A stretch of DNA of 64,000 nt, taken from assembly GCF_012223425.1 (NCBI RefSeq), contig NZ_CP038799.1, positions 5,068,249 through 5,132,248 of the forward strand, given 5' to 3'. The translations under genes and the position numbers were made by a program. The stretch is from Mycolicibacterium frederiksbergense. GTDB lineage: Bacteria > Actinomycetota > Actinomycetes > Mycobacteriales > Mycobacteriaceae. Below the pieces are notes generated by a model. It was not told where the DNA came from. It worked only from the letters and a program-made list of their open reading frames with translations, and ran no database searches. Below, piece by piece: positions 16,915-27,030 of this stretch; position 1 is the first letter of the stretch; each line of letters begins with the position of its first letter.

Positions 16915-18086
16915 GTGACCCGAATCTGCAGCACCGCTGGGAAGCGGTGATGATGAACAACTACGGCACCCCGCCGTTGGCCTTGGCCACCGGTGACGGT
17001 GCGGTGGTCACCGATACCGACGGCAAGAATTACCTGGATCTGCTCGGCGGTATCGCGGTCAATCTGCTCGGGCACCGTCACCCCGCCGTCATCGAGGCCG
17101 TCACCGCGCAACTCAACACCCTGGGACACACCTCGAATCTGTACGCCACCGAACCGGGTATCGCCCTGGCCGAAAAGCTCGTCGATCACCTCGGCCATCC
17201 CGCGCGGGCCTTCTTCTGCAACTCCGGTACCGAGGCCAACGAGGTCGCGTTCAAGATCAGCCGGCTCACCGGACGCACGAAAGTCGTTGCCGCCGAAGGC
17301 GGATTTCACGGCCGCACGATGGGATCACTGGCACTGACCGGCCAGCCGGCCAAACGGGCCCCCTTCGAGCCGCTGCCCGGGGATGTGACCTTCGTGCCCT
17401 ACGGGGACGCCGAAGCGCTCGCGTCCGCGGTCACCGAGGAGACCGCCGCGGTGTTCCTGGAGCCGATCATGGGGGAGGGCGGCGTCGTCGTGCCCCCGCC
17501 GGGCTATCTGGCCGCCGCGCGTGAGATCACCACCAGGCACGGCGCGCTGCTGGTCCTCGACGAGGTGCAGACCGGCGTGGGACGCACCGGGGCCTTCTAC
17601 GCCCACCAACACGACGGCATCACCCCCGATATCGTCACGCTGGCCAAGGGCCTGGGCGGCGGGCTGCCCATCGGTGCCTGCCTGGCGCTCGGCGCGACCG
17701 GCGACCTGCTCACCCCGGGCCTGCACGGCAGCACATTCGGGGGTAACCCGGTGTGCACGGCGGCCGCGCTGGCCGTGCTCGACACACTCGCCGCCGAGGA
17801 CCTCGTCGCGAAGGCCGGCGCGCTGGGCAAGACGATCAGCCACGGTGTCGAGGAACTGCACCATCCGCTGGTCAGCCATGTCCGGGGCAGGGGCCTGCTG
17901 CTGGGCATCGTGCTGACCGCCGAGAAGGCAAAGGCCGTGGAGACGGCCGCGCGGGAGGCCGGGTTCCTGGTCAATGCCGCCGCGGTCGATGTGATCAGGC
18001 TGGCCCCGCCGCTGATCATCACCGAGACCCAGATCGACGAATTCCTCACCGCGCTGCCCGCGGTGCTCGACAAGGGAGCGCTATGA
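16911..18086 (+). CDS. argD: Acetylornithine aminotransferase
   Basis: 391 residues, class III PLP transaminase. FFCNSGTEANEVAFKISR binds the PLP phosphate, LLVLDEVQTGVGRTG has the Asp that contacts the ring nitrogen, and the Schiff-base Lys is in TLAKGLGGGLPIGA. It converts N-acetylglutamate semialdehyde to N-acetylornithine, with glutamate as donor. The ATG overlaps the argB stop by 4 nt. It may also serve the analogous lysine-pathway step, as in other bacteria. Confidence 0.97.
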   Translation: MSDPNLQHRWEAVMMNNYGTPPLALATGDGAVVTDTDGKNYLDLLGGIAVNLLGHRHPAVIEAVTAQLNTLGHTSNLYATEPGIALAEKLVDHLGHPARAFFCNSGTEANEVAFKISRLTGRTKVVAAEGGFHGRTMGSLALTGQPAKRAPFEPLPGDVTFVPYGDAEALASAVTEETAAVFLEPIMGEGGVVVPPPGYLAAAREITTRHGALLVLDEVQTGVGRTGAFYAHQHDGITPDIVTLAKGLGGGLPIGACLALGATGDLLTPGLHGSTFGGNPVCTAAALAVLDTLAAEDLVAKAGALGKTISHGVEELHHPLVSHVRGRGLLLGIVLTAEKAKAVETAAREAGFLVNAAAVDVIRLAPPLIITETQIDEFLTALPAVLDKGAL

Positions 18087-19024
18087 CGTCCAGAACAGCG
18101 GCGACCAGACATTTTCTGCGCGACGATGACCTGACACCCGATGAGCAGGCCGAGGTGCTGGCGCTGGCCGCATCGCTGAAGGCGGCGCCGTTCAGCCGCC
18201 GGCCGCTGGAGGGGCCGCGCGGTGTCGCGGTGATCTTCGAGAAGAACTCGACCCGCACCCGGTTCTCGTTCGAGATGGGGATCGCCCAACTCGGCGGGCA
18301 CGCCGTCGTCGTCGACGGGCGCAGCACCCAGCTGGGCCGCGAGGAGACCCTCGAGGACACCGGAGCCGTGCTGTCGCGCTACGTCGACGCCATCGTGTGG
18401 CGCACCTTCGCTCAGGAACGGTTGACCGCCATGGGATCCGGGTCGACGGTGCCGATCGTCAACGCGCTCTCCGACGAGTTCCACCCGTGCCAGGTGCTGG
18501 CCGATCTGCAGACCCTCGCCGAGCGCAAGGGCGCGCTGCACGGTCTGAAACTGACCTACTTCGGTGACGGCGCCAACAACATGGCGCACTCGCTGATGCT
18601 GGGTGGGGTGACGGCCGGGATCGACGTCACCATCGCCGCACCCGCCGGCTTCGAACCGCACCCGCAGTTCGTCGATGCCGCCCGGCGCCGCGCCGCCGAG
18701 ACCGGTGCAAGGGTGACACTCGCCCACGACGCGAGAGCCGCCGCCGAGGGCGTCGACGTGCTGGTCACCGATACCTGGACCTCGATGGGGCAGGAGAACG
18801 ACGGTCTGGACCGGGTGCGCCCCTTCCGCCCGTTCCAGCTGAACGCCGAGCTGCTGAGCCTGGCAGATCCGGAAGCAGTTGTGCTGCACTGCCTTCCGGC
18901 GCATCGCGGTCACGAGATCACCGACGAGGTGATCGATGGACCGCAGAGTGCGGTGTTCGACGAGGCCGAGAACCGGCTGCACGCGCAGAAGGCGCTAATG
19001 GTCTGGTTGTTGGAGAACTCGTGA
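18083..19024 (+). CDS. argF: Ornithine carbamoyltransferase
   Basis: 313 residues from ATG 18083 (ATGA overlap with argD). The carbamoyl phosphate motif STRTRFSFE (about 56-64), DEFHPCQVLADLQT and the ornithine-site HCLPAHRGHEI are all present. It makes citrulline from ornithine and carbamoyl phosphate. An in-frame start exists further upstream inside argD but would add sequence that does not belong to the family. Its stop overlaps the argR GTG. Confidence 0.97.
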   Translation: MTSRTAATRHFLRDDDLTPDEQAEVLALAASLKAAPFSRRPLEGPRGVAVIFEKNSTRTRFSFEMGIAQLGGHAVVVDGRSTQLGREETLEDTGAVLSRYVDAIVWRTFAQERLTAMGSGSTVPIVNALSDEFHPCQVLADLQTLAERKGALHGLKLTYFGDGANNMAHSLMLGGVTAGIDVTIAAPAGFEPHPQFVDAARRRAAETGARVTLAHDARAAAEGVDVLVTDTWTSMGQENDGLDRVRPFRPFQLNAELLSLADPEAVVLHCLPAHRGHEITDEVIDGPQSAVFDEAENRLHAQKALMVWLLENS

Positions 19025-19497
19025 GTTCACCCACCCGGGTCGGCCGTCAGGCCCGCATCATCACCCTGCTCTCCGCGAACGCGGTGAGCAGTCAGGGTGA
19101 GCTGGCCGCGATGCTCGCGAGCGAGGGCATCGAGGTCACCCAGGCCACGCTGTCGCGGGACCTGGAGGAGCTCGGCGCGGTGAAACTGCGCGGCGCCGAC
19201 GGTGGCGTCGGGGTCTACGTCGTCCCCGAGGACGGCAGCCCGGTGCGCGGTGTCTCCGGCGGCACCGAACGGGTGACCAAGCTGCTCGGTGAGCTGCTGG
19301 TATCCACCGATGCCAGCGCGAACATCGCCGTGCTGCGCACACCGCCGGGGGCGGCGCACTATCTGGCGAGCGCCATCGATCGGGCATCGTTGCCCCAGGT
19401 TGTCGGCACCATCGCCGGTGATGACACCATCTTCGTGATGGCGCGTGAGCCGATGACCGGTGCCGAGCTCGCGATCATGTTCGAAAACTTGAAGTGA
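19021..19497 (+). CDS. argR: Arginine repressor ArgR
   Basis: 158 residues. An N-terminal winged helix-turn-helix (about 8-75, VTQATLSRDLEELGAVKLR) is followed by the oligomerisation and arginine-binding domain with TPPGAAHYLASAID and GTIAGDDTIFVMARE. As a hexamer with arginine it binds ARG boxes such as the one at 13780-13793 and represses this operon. GTG 19021 overlaps the argF stop. Having the repressor inside the operon gives autoregulation. Confidence 0.96.
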   Translation: MSSPTRVGRQARIITLLSANAVSSQGELAAMLASEGIEVTQATLSRDLEELGAVKLRGADGGVGVYVVPEDGSPVRGVSGGTERVTKLLGELLVSTDASANIAVLRTPPGAAHYLASAIDRASLPQVVGTIAGDDTIFVMAREPMTGAELAIMFENLK

Positions 19498-19524
19498 AGC
19501 AGTTCTACACAAGGGAGATTTTGC

Positions 19525-20724
<1,200 letters not shown>

Positions 20725-20752
20725 TGAGCCGCGTGGGCGAAGAACGTCGATC

Positions 20753-22165
20753 ATGAGCTCAACCAACGAAGGTTCGCTGTGGGGCGGCCGGTTCGCCGAC
20801 GGCCCTTCCGATGCCCTTGCCGCGCTGAGCAAGTCGACGCACTTCGACTGGGTGCTGGCGCCCTATGACGTCACCGCCTCCAAGGCGCACGCCCGGGTGC
20901 TGCACCGCGCCGGGCTGCTCACCGACGAGCAGCGCGACGGGCTGCTCGTCGGGCTGGACAGCCTGGGCGAAGACGTCGCCGACGGCAGCTTCGGGCCGCT
21001 GCCGACCGACGAGGACGTACACGGCGCGCTGGAACGCGGGCTCATCGATCGGGTCGGCCCGGAGCTCGGCGGACGGCTGCGCGCCGGCCGGTCCCGCAAC
21101 GACCAGGTGGCCACGCTGTTCCGGATGTGGCTGCGTGACGCCATCAAAGTCGTCGGTGCCGGTGTGCTGGACGTGGCGGCCGCCTTGAGCACCCAGGCAG
21201 CCGCGCACCCGACGGCGATCATGCCCGGCAAGACGCACCTTCAGTCCGCGCAGCCGGTGTTGCTGGCGCATCATCTGCTGGCCCATGCCCATCCGCTGCT
21301 GCGCGACGCGGGCCGGTTGGTCGACCTGGACAAGCGGACCGCGGTGTCGCCGTACGGTTCCGGCGCCCTGGCCGGGTCCTCGCTGGGTCTGGATCCGGAT
21401 GCCATCGCCGAGGAGCTGGGCTTCCATTCGGCGGCCGAGAACTCGATCGATGCCACCGCCGCGCGGGATTTCGCCGCCGAAGCGGCTTTCGTGTTCGCGA
21501 TGATCGCGGTCGACCTGTCCCGGCTTGCCGAGGACATCATCTTGTGGAGCACCACCGAATTCGGCTACGTCAAGCTGCACGACGCCTGGTCGACGGGAAG
21601 CTCGATCATGCCGCAGAAGAAGAACCCGGATATCGCCGAGCTCGCGCGCGGCAAGTCCGGGCGGCTGATCGGGAACCTGGCCGGCCTGCTGGCGACGCTG
21701 AAAGCGCAGCCGCTGGCCTACAACCGGGATCTGCAGGAGGACAAGGAGCCTGTCTTCGACTCGGTGGCGCAGCTGCAGATGCTGCTGCCCGCGATGGCCG
21801 GGCTGGTCGGCACGCTCACCTTCGACATCGATCGGATGGCGGAGTTGGCGCCGCAGGGCTACACGCTGGCCACCGATATCGCCGAATGGATGGTGCGCCA
21901 GGGTATTCCGTTCCGGGTTGCGCACGAGGCGGCCGGGGCGGCGGTGCGGGCGGCCGAGGCGCGCGGGATCGGGCTCGAGGAACTCGCCGATGACGAGCTC
22001 GCCGGCATCCATCCCGGACTCACCGCGCAGGTGCGTGAGGTGCTGACCATCGCCGGTTCCGTCGACTCCCGCGACGCCCGCGGCGGCACCGCGCCGATCC
22101 AGGTGGCACGCCAGCTCGGCGCGTTGCGCGACGCCGCCGATGAACTACGGATCAAGCTGCGCTAG
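20753..22165 (+). CDS. argH: Argininosuccinate lyase
   Basis: 470 residues of the fumarase/aspartase superfamily. The signature GSSIMPQKKNPD (about 283-294) carries the catalytic Ser loop; SRNDQVAT and KTHLQSAQPV complete the active site. It splits argininosuccinate to arginine and fumarate. The ATG is 28 bp after argG. A TAGCAT -10-like box begins 2 bp after its stop. Confidence 0.97.
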   Translation: MSSTNEGSLWGGRFADGPSDALAALSKSTHFDWVLAPYDVTASKAHARVLHRAGLLTDEQRDGLLVGLDSLGEDVADGSFGPLPTDEDVHGALERGLIDRVGPELGGRLRAGRSRNDQVATLFRMWLRDAIKVVGAGVLDVAAALSTQAAAHPTAIMPGKTHLQSAQPVLLAHHLLAHAHPLLRDAGRLVDLDKRTAVSPYGSGALAGSSLGLDPDAIAEELGFHSAAENSIDATAARDFAAEAAFVFAMIAVDLSRLAEDIILWSTTEFGYVKLHDAWSTGSSIMPQKKNPDIAELARGKSGRLIGNLAGLLATLKAQPLAYNRDLQEDKEPVFDSVAQLQMLLPAMAGLVGTLTFDIDRMAELAPQGYTLATDIAEWMVRQGIPFRVAHEAAGAAVRAAEARGIGLEELADDELAGIHPGLTAQVREVLTIAGSVDSRDARGGTAPIQVARQLGALRDAADELRIKLR

Positions 22166-22166
22166 G

Positions 22167-22172
22167 TAGCAT
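22167..22172 (+). promoter_or_regulatory. -10 box (TAGCAT) for the anchored-protein trio
   Basis: TAGCAT fits TANNNT and lies directly after the argH stop. A start is predicted about 22179, so the ATG at 22181 would be nearly leaderless; no Shine-Dalgarno is present. This suggests the next three genes have their own promoter and are not simply the tail of the arginine operon. Confidence 0.45.
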
Positions 22173-22180
22173 CTGCAGCC

Positions 22181-22795
22181 ATGGAACCGGCTCGGGGGAG
22201 CGCCGCCACCACACTCACTGGACGTCTGCGTCGATGGCTGGCGGGCTGGGGCCTCAAGGAGTGGCGCCGAGCCGGACTGGTGGCCGTGCTGGTGGCCACC
22301 GCCGCGTTCGGCGGGCTCGACACGGTGAACAAGAAGGTCGTCGACATCAAGCCGGGGGAGACGTTCGATACCGGTCGGTTCGAGATGACGCTGCATCGCG
22401 CGACGCTGGTCGACGAGGTCAAGTCGGACGCAGCTCGGGTGTTGGCTCCGAGGCCGGGCATACGCTATCTCGGACTGGTGTTCGAGATTCGTAATCACGG
22501 CACGCTGCCGGGCAATGTGTATAACCCGGTGGACTTGGTCGGTCGTCCGGACGCGTCTCGCATGGGTGCGGTGCGGATGGCCGACGGGACAGTGTCGGTG
22601 GTCCTTGGTCCCGGGCTCGGCGACCAGATCGTGCTGCTCTGGAGCGTGCCGACCGGCACGATCGAAGTCGGAGACGACCTACCGTTGCGATTGCGCAAAG
22701 AGGTCAAAAAGTCGAGTGCGACCTCATCTCAGGGTTGGGCGCGAAGTGAAACGGAGTATGCGCGGCTCAGCGTTCGGGTGGGGGGCCCGCGGTGA
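22181..22795 (+). CDS. Membrane-anchored protein of unknown function (trio member 1)
   Basis: 204 residues, not recognised. A basic N-terminus (LRRWLAGWGLKEWRR) precedes one hydrophobic segment (about 30-46, AGLVAVLVATAAFGG); the rest is an exported beta-rich domain. The segment KPGETFDTGRFEMTLHRATLVDE, then YLGLVFEIRNHG and IEVGDDLPLRLRKE, gives a beta-sandwich pattern reminiscent of DUF4352-like domains, where a small ligand or ion changes folding. That resemblance is weak. The last codons overlap the next gene as GTGA. Its neighbours share the same architecture, which suggests a complex. Confidence 0.7.
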   Translation: MEPARGSAATTLTGRLRRWLAGWGLKEWRRAGLVAVLVATAAFGGLDTVNKKVVDIKPGETFDTGRFEMTLHRATLVDEVKSDAARVLAPRPGIRYLGLVFEIRNHGTLPGNVYNPVDLVGRPDASRMGAVRMADGTVSVVLGPGLGDQIVLLWSVPTGTIEVGDDLPLRLRKEVKKSSATSSQGWARSETEYARLSVRVGGPR

Positions 22796-23370
22796 AACAG
22801 GCCAAGTGGCCACGAGCGCTGCACGCCTTCGGCACCGCTGTGGTGATTGCCGGCGGTGCGTTCTTGTGGCACAACCTGCCCACACCCGACGATGTGTATG
22901 GCCCGTTTGACGTGCACGCCGGTCTGGGCCAGAAGGCTGTGGGCCGCGCTATCAGCGTGGAGGTGAGCGGGGCTCGGATCGCGCCTCGCCTACGCCAGGC
23001 ACTCGGCTCGAATCCGGAGCTCGACGCGGTGGGCACCTGGGTCGCTGTCGACGCCGAGGCGGTGGCCTTGCGCAGTGATGATGTGGCGAATGTCGAACTC
23101 TCGGTGGGACCGAACACCTATGTCCCGACCACGCGCACACGTGTGACGCCTATGGTCGGGGCCCTGGCGCCCGGCATCGCGGTACGCGGTCCCTGGGTGT
23201 TCGACGTGCCGGCAGATCTGATGGCGAGCACCCGGCAGATGACGCTGCGGGTGTGGGTCCGCGACGGACGCATGGATTCCCGGCTCGTAATCGACATCCC
23301 GCTCGATGACCAACGGGTCAGCCGCAGCGATCTTCTGGTCATGGAACCGGACAGGTTGGCGGGCACGTGA
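22792..23370 (+). CDS. Membrane-anchored protein of unknown function (trio member 2)
   Basis: 192 residues from GTG 22792 (GTGA overlap with member 1). A hydrophobic segment (about 10-25, HAFGTAVVIAGGAFLW) is followed by a beta-rich exported domain: AISVEVSGARIA, GTWVAVDAEAVAL, VELSVGPNTYVPT, GPWVFDVPADLM and MTLRVWVRDGR. It lacks a lipobox and a cleavable signal motif, so it is probably a membrane-tethered protein facing outward. I do not recognise a family. Coupling to both neighbours implies equal synthesis of the three chains. Confidence 0.7.
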   Translation: MKQAKWPRALHAFGTAVVIAGGAFLWHNLPTPDDVYGPFDVHAGLGQKAVGRAISVEVSGARIAPRLRQALGSNPELDAVGTWVAVDAEAVALRSDDVANVELSVGPNTYVPTTRTRVTPMVGALAPGIAVRGPWVFDVPADLMASTRQMTLRVWVRDGRMDSRLVIDIPLDDQRVSRSDLLVMEPDRLAGT

Positions 23371-23828
23371 CCCTTCAGCTGTGGAAGCGCAATGCCATCG
23401 GGGCAGTGGTGTCGGCCGCCGCGCTGGCCGTCGCCGGCACGTTCATCCTGTTGCCGCCGTGGGAGCGTTACCGGCAGACGGTGGCGCCGCGACACATCGC
23501 CGCAGCCGGGCAAGAGATCACCGCCGACGGACAGACCTGGACAGTTCGACGCGTCAATCGCTCGACCCATCGGCGCGGTTCCCGTGCACCGCTGCCCGAG
23601 AACACGGTGGTGGTGAATGTTCTGGTGGAGCGCATGGGACCGTCTTTGGCCGGTACCGGTTGTCGGGTCTACCTGGTCGAGGGTGACCAAACGTGGCGCG
23701 GCGACGGCGGCGTGTGCAGTGCCGAGACGTCGATGTCGGTCGAGTTCCTGGTTCCCTCCGATACGGAACCCACGGCGGTGGATATCAAAGCGGTCAACGC
23801 AGCGATACTGGTTCGTTTGGAGCTGTAG
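23367..23828 (+). CDS. Membrane-anchored protein of unknown function (trio member 3)
   Basis: 153 residues from GTG 23367 (GTGA overlap with member 2). One hydrophobic segment (about 9-30, AIGAVVSAAALAVAGTFILLPPW) is followed by GQEITADGQTWTVRRVNR, NTVVVNVLVERMG and MSVEFLVPSDTEPT, again a short beta-sandwich pattern. Two Cys (GTGCRVYL and GGVCSAET) could form a disulphide outside the membrane. Its 3' end overlaps the end of the converging membrane-protein gene by 35 bp. Not recognised. Confidence 0.7.
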   Translation: MTLQLWKRNAIGAVVSAAALAVAGTFILLPPWERYRQTVAPRHIAAAGQEITADGQTWTVRRVNRSTHRRGSRAPLPENTVVVNVLVERMGPSLAGTGCRVYLVEGDQTWRGDGGVCSAETSMSVEFLVPSDTEPTAVDIKAVNAAILVRLEL

Positions 23829-25095
23829 TGGTGGTGTCCCTGAGCCGCATTCGGTCCAGGCACCACCCGAGCGTCACGGCGACCAAACAGATTCGCAGCG
23901 GCTCCGTGATCACATGGGAGATCAGTTCGATCGGCTCCCAGATGCCGAGCCAGAACATGATGTCGTGCGGGCCGAGCAACCCGGCCATGCCGCGGAACAG
24001 ATACCCCGGCCCGATCTGGGTCCGTAGGTAGCTGCCCGACATGTCCAGCCAGGCCAGCCCCAGGTAGGCCAACACGTACAGGGACAGTGCGAACACACCG
24101 CCGGCGATGATGACATGCGCCGAGTCCACGATCGGCTTGAACTTTCCGATCTGTTGACCGACCTGCTCGCGTAACTCCGTCCGGACCTTTCCTGGCACGC
24201 GCTTCCAACGGGTGTCCAGGCGGGTGCGGGTGGATTCGGGATCGATCCAGCGCCCGGCCCGGTGACCGCCCAGTCGTCGCCGGACCTCGCTATGCCAGTC
24301 GGCCTTCTCGGCGGCACCGTAGACAATGCATGCCACCGCGAGCCAGACGAGCGGGACCGCTGCGCCACCGAAGACGGTCCCGACCGCCCACATCAGACCC
24401 TTCCAAACCGTCTCGAGCAGTTGGACGTGTGAAAACACGCTCTCGCGGGTCTCGTTGAACCACACGATGATTCGTCGCTCAGCAATCCACGCCGACGGGT
24501 TGATCACCAAAGTCACGCCTCGACTGGCCGAGAACGTCAGTATCAGGAAAACCCAGAGTGCGTCCAGATAGAGCTGCACCGCCAGCAGCCAAGCCGGTAG
24601 CCGGTTCTTGTAGCGCGCCAACACGATGCGGACGACAAACGCGGCTCCGATGACGACCAACGTGACGGTGCTGACCGGGAGCATCCGTGGGTCGATCTCG
24701 GTTGCGGTGGCACTCGCGGGCCCGCCCACCTTGTAGGCCAGAGTGGCGTACAAGAACGTGATCCAGTCCTCGCGGAACATCTGCCAGGCCAGATAGATCG
24801 CGAAGAACGGCACGATGATCGTGGCGAACATGTCCACTTGTCGGGCCTTGCGGGCGGGCAGCGCGGCCAACGTGGGAATGCCGTGCCGGATCACCAGGAA
24901 CATCGCCACGTAGGAACCCAGCCGGGCCATACCGGCCAGCGGCATGATCAGGGACGCCCACAGGTCATTGTCGTAGCCGACCCGGGCGGCCAACTCGATG
25001 GCTCCGGTGCGGCCGAGGTAACCCAGCAGATAACACGCCGCGAGCTGCGGAAAATACCGGACACACAGCGTCACCGGTTGCAGGAGATACCGCAC
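23794..25095 (-). CDS. Polytopic membrane protein of unknown function
   Basis: 433 residues with about nine hydrophobic segments: roughly 10-30, 45-68, 88-108, 138-160, 170-192, 232-262 (two), 335-358 and 380-418. A charged loop (about 265-330, rich in Arg, Glu and Lys) faces one side. No transporter or enzyme motif is recognised. The start is GTG 25095; the frame stays open upstream without ATG, GTG or TTG. It lies 25 bp downstream of the ABC-F gene on the same strand and converges on the three anchored-protein genes, overlapping the last by 35 bp. A shared envelope role with them is inference from position only. Confidence 0.75.
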   Translation of the reverse strand: MRYLLQPVTLCVRYFPQLAACYLLGYLGRTGAIELAARVGYDNDLWASLIMPLAGMARLGSYVAMFLVIRHGIPTLAALPARKARQVDMFATIIVPFFAIYLAWQMFREDWITFLYATLAYKVGGPASATATEIDPRMLPVSTVTLVVIGAAFVVRIVLARYKNRLPAWLLAVQLYLDALWVFLILTFSASRGVTLVINPSAWIAERRIIVWFNETRESVFSHVQLLETVWKGLMWAVGTVFGGAAVPLVWLAVACIVYGAAEKADWHSEVRRRLGGHRAGRWIDPESTRTRLDTRWKRVPGKVRTELREQVGQQIGKFKPIVDSAHVIIAGGVFALSLYVLAYLGLAWLDMSGSYLRTQIGPGYLFRGMAGLLGPHDIMFWLGIWEPIELISHVITEPLRICLVAVTLGWCLDRMRLRDTTTTAPNEPVSLR

Positions 25096-25120
25096 CGGCT
25101 CATCGTAGAGACCCCGAACC

Positions 25121-26914
25121 TCAGCCGAGCGACTCGGACAGTTCGAGCCACCGCTCCTCCAGCGTGGCGACCTCGGCTTCGAGCTCGCGGACGCCGGCGG
25201 TCAGGGCCCTGAGCCCCTCGTAGTCACCCTGGTCGTGCTCGGCCTGGCGGCGCTGGGCGTCCTTGATCTGACCGTCCAGTTTCGTCAGTTTGCGCTCGAT
25301 CGCCGAGATCTCCTTCTGCGTCGCACGCAGATCGGCCCCGGAGATCGAGTTCCCGTTCAGCGGGGCCGGTGTGAGTGCCGCGGCGCCGGTGGTCGCCTCG
25401 TGCGAGGCCCGCAACCGCAGGTACTCGTCGACCCCTCCCGGCAGGTGCCGCAAGTGCCCGCCGAGGATGCCGTACTGCTGATCGGTGACCCGCTCCAGGA
25501 AGTACCGGTCGTGGCTGACCACGATCAGGGTGCCCGGCCAGGAGTCCAGCAGATCCTCCATCGCGGCCAGCATGTCGGTGTCCAGGTCGTTGGTCGGCTC
25601 GTCGAGGATCAGCACGTTGGGCTGCCCGAGCAGGATGAGCAGCAGCTGCAGACGTCGTAACTGCCCGCCGGAGAGATCCTTGATCGGCGTGGACAGCTGC
25701 GCGCTGGCGAAACCGAGACGCTCCAGCAGTTGGCCCGGGGTGAGCTCCTGCGCCTTGGAACCCGTCCCGACGGTGAAGGTGGCGGCCAGCTGACTCAGCA
25801 CCACCCGCACCGGATCGTCGAGGTGATCGGCGAGCTCGTCGACGCCCTGGGTGAGGGTCGCGATCTGCACCGTCTTGCCGTGTTTGACCCGGCCCTCCGT
25901 CGGCTGCACCGAACCGTCGATGAGGCCCAGCAGCGTCGACTTACCCGCACCGTTGACACCGAGGATGCCGGTCCGCTCGCCTGGGGCCACCCGCCACTCG
26001 ACCTGCTTGAGCACCTCACGGTCGGCATAACTCACCGACACGTCGAGCAGATCCACGACCTGCTTACCCAGCCGGGTCACCGCCAGTGACTGCAGGGCCA
26101 CCTTGTCCCGGATCTCGGGGACGTCGGCGATCAGGGCGTTGGCCGCATCGATGCGGAACTTCGGCTTGGTGGTCCGGGCCGGTGCGCCGCGGCGCAACCA
26201 GGCCAGTTCCTTGCGGGCCAGATTCTGCCGGCGGGCCTCACTCGACGCGGCCTGCCGATCACGTTCCACCCGCTGCAGGATGTAGGCGGCGTACCCACCG
26301 TCGAACGGTTCGACGATGCGGTCGTGCACCTCCCACGTCGTCGTGCACACCTCGTCGAGGAACCAGCGATCGTGGGTGATCACCAGCAGTCCACCCGAGG
26401 ACGGTGACCAACGCCGTTTCAGATGTTCGGCCAGCCAGGTGATTCCTTCGACGTCGAGATGATTGGTCGGCTCGTCGAGCGCCAGCACGTCGTGATCACC
26501 GGCCAGCAGTTGGGCCAGCGCGACCCGGCGCCGCTGTCCACCCGACAGCGTGCCGAGCGGCGCGTCCCAGGCCAGGCCGCCCAGCAATCCGGAGATGACG
26601 TCGCGGCCGCGCGGGTCACCGGCCCACTCGTGTTCCGGTGTGTCACCGACGACAGCGTGCCCGACGGTGTCGTCGGGATCGAGGGTGTCGCCCTGGTCCA
26701 GCACGCCGACGCGGATGCCGCCGCGCACGGTGACCCGCCCGGAATCGGGCGTGACGCGGCCGGCCAGCATGGCCAGCAGGCTGGACTTTCCGTCGCCGTT
26801 GCGGCCGACGATGCCGATGCGGTCACCCTCGTTCACGCCGAGCGAGACCGCGTCGAAAACCACTTTGGTCGGGTATTGCAGATGTAGGGCTTCGGCCCCG
26901 AGAAGATGCGCCAT
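25121..26914 (-). CDS. ABC-F family ATPase (Uup-like)
   Basis: 597 residues without membrane segments: two ATPase domains in one chain. Domain 1 has GRNGDGKSS, LSGGQRRRVALAQLL and LALDEPTNHLD; domain 2 has GVNGAGKST, LSGGQLRRLQLLLILL and LILDEPTNDLD. A C-terminal coiled coil (about 535-595, DLRATQKEISAIERKLTKLD) is the Uup hallmark. ABC-F proteins act on ribosomes or nucleic acid, not as exporters. The Asp in place of Ala in the first P-loop (GDGKSS) is a small deviation. A TAGCCT -10 candidate lies at 26929-26924. Drug resistance cannot be inferred. Confidence 0.9.
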   Translation of the reverse strand: MAHLLGAEALHLQYPTKVVFDAVSLGVNEGDRIGIVGRNGDGKSSLLAMLAGRVTPDSGRVTVRGGIRVGVLDQGDTLDPDDTVGHAVVGDTPEHEWAGDPRGRDVISGLLGGLAWDAPLGTLSGGQRRRVALAQLLAGDHDVLALDEPTNHLDVEGITWLAEHLKRRWSPSSGGLLVITHDRWFLDEVCTTTWEVHDRIVEPFDGGYAAYILQRVERDRQAASSEARRQNLARKELAWLRRGAPARTTKPKFRIDAANALIADVPEIRDKVALQSLAVTRLGKQVVDLLDVSVSYADREVLKQVEWRVAPGERTGILGVNGAGKSTLLGLIDGSVQPTEGRVKHGKTVQIATLTQGVDELADHLDDPVRVVLSQLAATFTVGTGSKAQELTPGQLLERLGFASAQLSTPIKDLSGGQLRRLQLLLILLGQPNVLILDEPTNDLDTDMLAAMEDLLDSWPGTLIVVSHDRYFLERVTDQQYGILGGHLRHLPGGVDEYLRLRASHEATTGAAALTPAPLNGNSISGADLRATQKEISAIERKLTKLDGQIKDAQRRQAEHDQGDYEGLRALTAGVRELEAEVATLEERWLELSESLG

Positions 26915-27030
26915 GTCCCCACCAGGCTAGGCCGACCGGCGGTGCACATTCGCAGCGGCCGACCAGCAACGCTGTGCCATGATGTCGTGGCACTCGGGGG
27001 ATCGGGAGTTACACAGTCAGGGAGCGCGCG

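Noticed and set aside
25121..26914. ABC-F ATPase as an antibiotic-resistance gene
   Set aside because: The C-terminal coiled coil and domain order fit housekeeping Uup-like proteins; nothing shows a resistance-type linker.
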